Of a stretch of 64,000 bases of DNA, positions 61,297 through 64,000 are shown one piece after another. The first letter of the stretch is position 1, and each line of letters begins with the position of its first letter. The notes beneath the pieces are model-generated. The model did no database searches and was not told the origin of the DNA. It worked only from the letters and a program-made list of their open reading frames with translations. This stretch comes from Methylobacillus flagellatus (GTDB lineage: Bacteria; Pseudomonadota; Gammaproteobacteria; Burkholderiales; Methylophilaceae), in the NCBI RefSeq assembly GCF_005502435.1, contig NZ_SCOU01000004.1, positions 186,001 to 250,000 of the forward strand, written 5' to 3'. The position numbers were made by a program, and so were the translations under genes.

Positions 61297-62744
61297 GCAG
61301 TGATCGCATCAAGTCGCCCGGCATGATCTCTACAGGAACGGCGTCGCCCGCAATGATGTTGCCCGCAATGATGTTACTGAGCGAAGCCGCACTAGCCACG
61401 GCTGGCCAGGTCATCGGCGAGGATGTGGCATTCCTCAGTGTGGGCACGGACAGCCGCGCCATACAGCCACAGCAGCTGTTCGTCGCCCTGCGTGGCGAAA
61501 AATTCGACGGCCATCGTTTCGTTGAAACCGCGCTGGCACAAGGTGCTGCAGCTGCACTGGTCGCAGAAGCTGTGCCCGGACAAACCCCACAGCTGCTGGT
61601 GGACGATACGCGCCTCGCGCTGGGCAAGCTGGCCAGTCACTGGCGCAACAAATTCACTATTCCACTGGTGGCCATCACCGGCAGCAACGGCAAGACCACC
61701 GTCAAGGAGATGCTGGCCAGCATCCTGCGCGCCGCCTGCGGTGATGACGAGGCTGTGCTGGCCACGCGTGGCAATCTCAACAACGACATCGGCATGCCAT
61801 TGACGCTGCTGGGTCTGCGCAGCACGCACCGCTATGCCGTCATCGAGATGGGCATGAACCATAGTGGCGAGATCGATTACCTGAGTCGTTTGGCCCGGCC
61901 TGCGGTGGCGCTGGTCAACAATGCCACGCCTGCGCATCTGGGCGGCTTGGGATCGGTACAAGCCATCGCCGAAGCCAAGGGCGAGATCTTCGGCGGCCTG
62001 GCGGCAGATGGCGTGGCCATCATCAATCTGGACGACGTGTATGCGCCGCTGTGGCAGCAACTGGCGGCCGCGCATGCCCAGCTCAGTTTCGGGCTGGACA
62101 GCGCCGCTGATGTGAGTGCCCGCTATCAGCTTGATGCGGATTCCAGTGAGCTTCAGATCAACACGCCACAAGGTTCGTTGGCGGTCCGGCTAGGCGTGCC
62201 CGGTGTGCACAATGTGCGTAATGCCCTGGCCGCGACGGCCGCTGCGCTGGCAGTGGGCGTGCCGTTGACGGCTATCCTCGCTGGTCTGGAAACCTTTGCC
62301 GGTGTGCGTGGCCGCTTGCAGCACAAGCCGGGCCTGCACGGTGCGCAGCTCATCGACGACACCTATAACGCCAATCCTGCCTCCATGAAAGCTGCCATCG
62401 ATGTGCTGGCCAGCCGCGCTGGCCAGCGTGTGCTGGTGCTGGGCGACATGGGTGAGCTGGGCGAGACGGCGGCCAGCCTGCATACCGAGATCGGCCGCTA
62501 TGCGCGCGATGCCGGCATCCATCAGCTGCATGCGCTGGGCGAGCTGAGTCAGCACATGGTGGCTGGCTTCGGTGCGGGTGCACAGCACCATGCACAGCTG
62601 GACAGTCTGACGGCCGCGCTACAAAACGAGCTGGATGAACGGACCACGGTGCTGATCAAGGGCTCGCGGTTCATGCGCATGGAGCGCGTAGTGGAAGCGC
62701 TCACTTCACAACATAACAAGGCGCAACAAGGGGAGGTGCACTGA
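61293..62744 (+). CDS. murF: UDP-MurNAc-pentapeptide synthetase
   Basis: MurF adds D-Ala-D-Ala. Motifs are [88 protein letters not shown] and [18 protein letters not shown]. The frame from ATG 61293 (ATGA overlap with murE) gives 483 residues, of which the first 25 are non-homologous and include a 15-bp duplication ([10 protein letters not shown]). Homology to other MurF proteins begins at about 61368 with [13 protein letters not shown]. Either start is possible: the first keeps coupling, the second fits the family. Confidence 0.95.
   Translation: MSSDRIKSPGMISTGTASPAMMLPAMMLLSEAALATAGQVIGEDVAFLSVGTDSRAIQPQQLFVALRGEKFDGHRFVETALAQGAAAALVAEAVPGQTPQLLVDDTRLALGKLASHWRNKFTIPLVAITGSNGKTTVKEMLASILRAACGDDEAVLATRGNLNNDIGMPLTLLGLRSTHRYAVIEMGMNHSGEIDYLSRLARPAVALVNNATPAHLGGLGSVQAIAEAKGEIFGGLAADGVAIINLDDVYAPLWQQLAAAHAQLSFGLDSAADVSARYQLDADSSELQINTPQGSLAVRLGVPGVHNVRNALAATAAALAVGVPLTAILAGLETFAGVRGRLQHKPGLHGAQLIDDTYNANPASMKAAIDVLASRAGQRVLVLGDMGELGETAASLHTEIGRYARDAGIHQLHALGELSQHMVAGFGAGAQHHAQLDSLTAALQNELDERTTVLIKGSRFMRMERVVEALTSQHNKAQQGEVH
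61346..61375 (+). repeat. 15-bp perfect tandem duplication in the murF 5' end
   Basis: GCCCGCAATGATGTT occurs twice head to tail and encodes the duplicated AMMLP segment. The second copy contains the ATG (61368) at which conserved MurF sequence begins. Confidence 0.9.
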
Positions 62745-63847
62745 TGTTACTCGAACTCGCACAATGGCTGTCGCATGATATCCGTGCATTCAATGTGTTC
62801 AACTACATCACGCTGCGCGCGGTGATGGCCACCTTGACCGCGCTGCTGATCTCGTTCGCGGTCGGCCCGGTGCTGATCCGCAAACTCACCTACTACAAGG
62901 TTGGTCAGTCGGTGCGTGACGACGGTCCGCAAACCCATCTGGTCAAGGCGGGCACCCCCACCATGGGCGGTGCGCTGATCCTGGTGTCCATCGCCATCGC
63001 CACCTTGCTATGGGCGGACCTCAGCAATCGTTTCGTTTGGGTGGTGCTGGTCACCACGCTGGGCTTTGGCATCATCGGCTGGGTGGACGACTGGCGCAAA
63101 GTGGTGCATCGCAACCCCAAAGGCTTGTCGGCCAAGGCCAAGTATTTCTGGCAATCGCTGATCGGGCTGGGGGTGGCGATCTATTTGTTCAGCACCGCCA
63201 CCTCGCCCACAGAGACGCAGCTTATCGTGCCCTTCTTCAAGAACCTGATCCTGCCCTTGGGCGCAGTCAGCTTCATCGTGCTCACTTACTTCGTCATCGT
63301 CGGCAGCAGCAACGCGGTCAACCTGACCGATGGCCTGGACGGCCTGGCCATCATGCCCACCGTGATGGTGTCCGGTGCGCTGGCCATCTTTGCCTACGTG
63401 GCGGGTCATCTGTACTTCTCCAAATATCTGGGCATGCCGTATGTGCCGGGCGCCGGTGAGCTGGCAGTGTTCTGTGCGGCGATGGTCGGGGCTGGCCTGG
63501 GCTTTTTATGGTTCAACGCTTATCCCGCTGAAGTGTTTATGGGCGATGTGGGCGCGCTGGCGCTGGGTGCTGCGCTGGGCGTTGTGGCGGTGATCGTGCG
63601 TCAGGAGATCGTGCTGTTCGTGATGGGCGGCGTATTCGTGGTGGAAACCCTGTCGGTCGCCGCGCAGGTGAGTTACTTCAAATACACCAAAGCGCGCTAT
63701 GGCACCGGCAAACGGATCTTCCTGATGGCGCCACTGCACCACCACTACGAGCAAAAGGGCTGGAAAGAAACGCAAGTCGTGGTGCGCTTCTGGATCATCA
63801 CCATGATGCTGGTGCTGGTCGGGCTTTCGACCTTGAAGTTGAGATAG
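62744..63847 (+). CDS. mraY: Phospho-MurNAc-pentapeptide translocase
   Basis: MraY makes lipid I at the inner membrane. The 367-residue length and ten helices are typical. Motifs are [53 protein letters not shown] with the catalytic DDxxK-like residues, [33 protein letters not shown] and the terminal [11 protein letters not shown] loop. Its ATG shares one base with the murF stop (TGATG). Confidence 0.97.
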   Translation: MLLELAQWLSHDIRAFNVFNYITLRAVMATLTALLISFAVGPVLIRKLTYYKVGQSVRDDGPQTHLVKAGTPTMGGALILVSIAIATLLWADLSNRFVWVVLVTTLGFGIIGWVDDWRKVVHRNPKGLSAKAKYFWQSLIGLGVAIYLFSTATSPTETQLIVPFFKNLILPLGAVSFIVLTYFVIVGSSNAVNLTDGLDGLAIMPTVMVSGALAIFAYVAGHLYFSKYLGMPYVPGAGELAVFCAAMVGAGLGFLWFNAYPAEVFMGDVGALALGAALGVVAVIVRQEIVLFVMGGVFVVETLSVAAQVSYFKYTKARYGTGKRIFLMAPLHHHYEQKGWKETQVVVRFWIITMMLVLVGLSTLKLR

Positions 63848-63878
63848 TTGAGAAACGTGAAATCTGCAAAGGGGACGT

Positions 63879-63954
63879 GTGAAAGGTGAAAAGTGAAAGG
63901 TGAAACGTAGACCATCCGGTTTTTACATTTCACGTTTCACATTTCATGGTTCAC
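63879..63954. repeat. Mirrored arrays of 7-bp repeats between mraY and murD
   Basis: Four head-to-tail GTGAAAN units (63879-63906) are followed, after 20 bp, by four units of the complementary ATTTCAC type (63927-63954). The RNA could fold into a long imperfect hairpin. It fills the only sizeable gap in the otherwise overlapping division cluster. Confidence 0.88.
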
Positions 63955-63961
63955 GGATTTT

Positions 63962-64000
63962 ATGAAGCTGAGCATTAAAGACAAACAGGTGCTGGTGCTG
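63962..64000 (+). CDS. murD: UDP-MurNAc-L-alanine:D-glutamate ligase, N-terminal fragment (runs off the right edge)
   Basis: ATG 63962 begins MKLSIKDKQVLVL, the start of the nucleotide-fold strand that opens MurD. The position directly after mraY in the mra/dcw cluster makes MurD the expected gene. Only 13 codons are visible, so the identity rests mainly on context. Confidence 0.75.
   Translation, partial: MKLSIKDKQVLVL

Overview
The window reads as chromosome of a betaproteobacterial methylotroph, most likely a member of the Methylophilaceae (Methylophilus, Methylovorus or Methylobacillus type). The main reasons are a lanthanide-type XoxF methanol dehydrogenase operon with strongly biased codon use, a quinoprotein-associated SoxYZ-like carrier and metallohydrolase, moderate-to-high GC, and a beta/gamma-proteobacterial rsmI-lpoA-yraN-dolP neighbourhood. 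No tRNA, rRNA, insertion sequence, prophage or CRISPR array was seen. The only RNA gene recognised is rnpB.

Layout. 1-2.05 kb: pyrE (partial) divergent from xthA, then an EamA transporter. 2.2-4.3 kb: a bufferin operon (bufA-bufB-bufC) for a copper-binding RiPP. 4.5-7.4 kb: a DUF1223 periplasmic protein, an AmpG-like permease and a TauE/SafE-like membrane protein. 7.6-18.9 kb: a surface island, all on the + strand. It holds a large two-domain glycosyltransferase, two related Leu/Gly-rich lipoproteins, a glycosyltransferase with TPR-like repeats, a collagen-like lipoprotein with Thr-rich Gly-X-Y triplets, a secreted VPDVGG-repeat protein and a two-partner-secretion (TpsB) outer-membrane porin. 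18.9-21.1 kb: a YihY protein fused to a cyclic-nucleotide-binding domain, and prolyl aminopeptidase.

21.2-27.0 kb: the methanol oxidation operon xoxF-xoxJ-xoxG-xoxG2-ndh. A good sigma70 promoter follows a tandem 11-bp repeat. The two XoxG cytochromes are nearly identical over the haem domain, but one is a soluble periplasmic protein and the other a lipoprotein. 27.1-30.3 kb: lplT, a PIN-PhoH ATPase and a Bcp-type peroxiredoxin. 30.4-37.7 kb: a quinoprotein-support and TonB region with a histidine kinase, TonB, a metallo-beta-lactamase-fold relay protein, cytochrome b561, a SoxYZ-like carrier and a TonB-dependent receptor that closely resembles E. coli YncD/PqqU, the PQQ receptor. 37.9-41.4 kb: molybdenum cofactor genes moaA-mobA-mobB-moeA.

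41.5-49.5 kb: a PMT/ArnT-like glycosyltransferase, rpmE, rho with a structured leader, trxA, a TlpA-like thioredoxin, DUF3579, a BON-domain lipoprotein, yraN and lpoA. 49.4-52.5 kb: rsmI-pyrC-class V aminotransferase, coupled by ATGA overlaps. 52.5-55.4 kb: a large RTX protein without a visible exporter. 55.7-56.0 kb: rnpB. 56.3-64.0 kb: the division and cell wall cluster mraZ-rsmH-ftsL-ftsI-murE-murF-mraY-murD (cut at the window end), with a promoter and MraZ operator.

Two genome-wide habits stand out. Intrinsic terminators sit between many genes, even inside functional groups. Short tandem duplications of 13-16 bp recur in intergenic gaps. The most novel candidate system is the 7.6-18.9 kb surface island. 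The twin XoxG pair and the PqqU-like receptor next to quinoprotein genes are the best metabolic leads.
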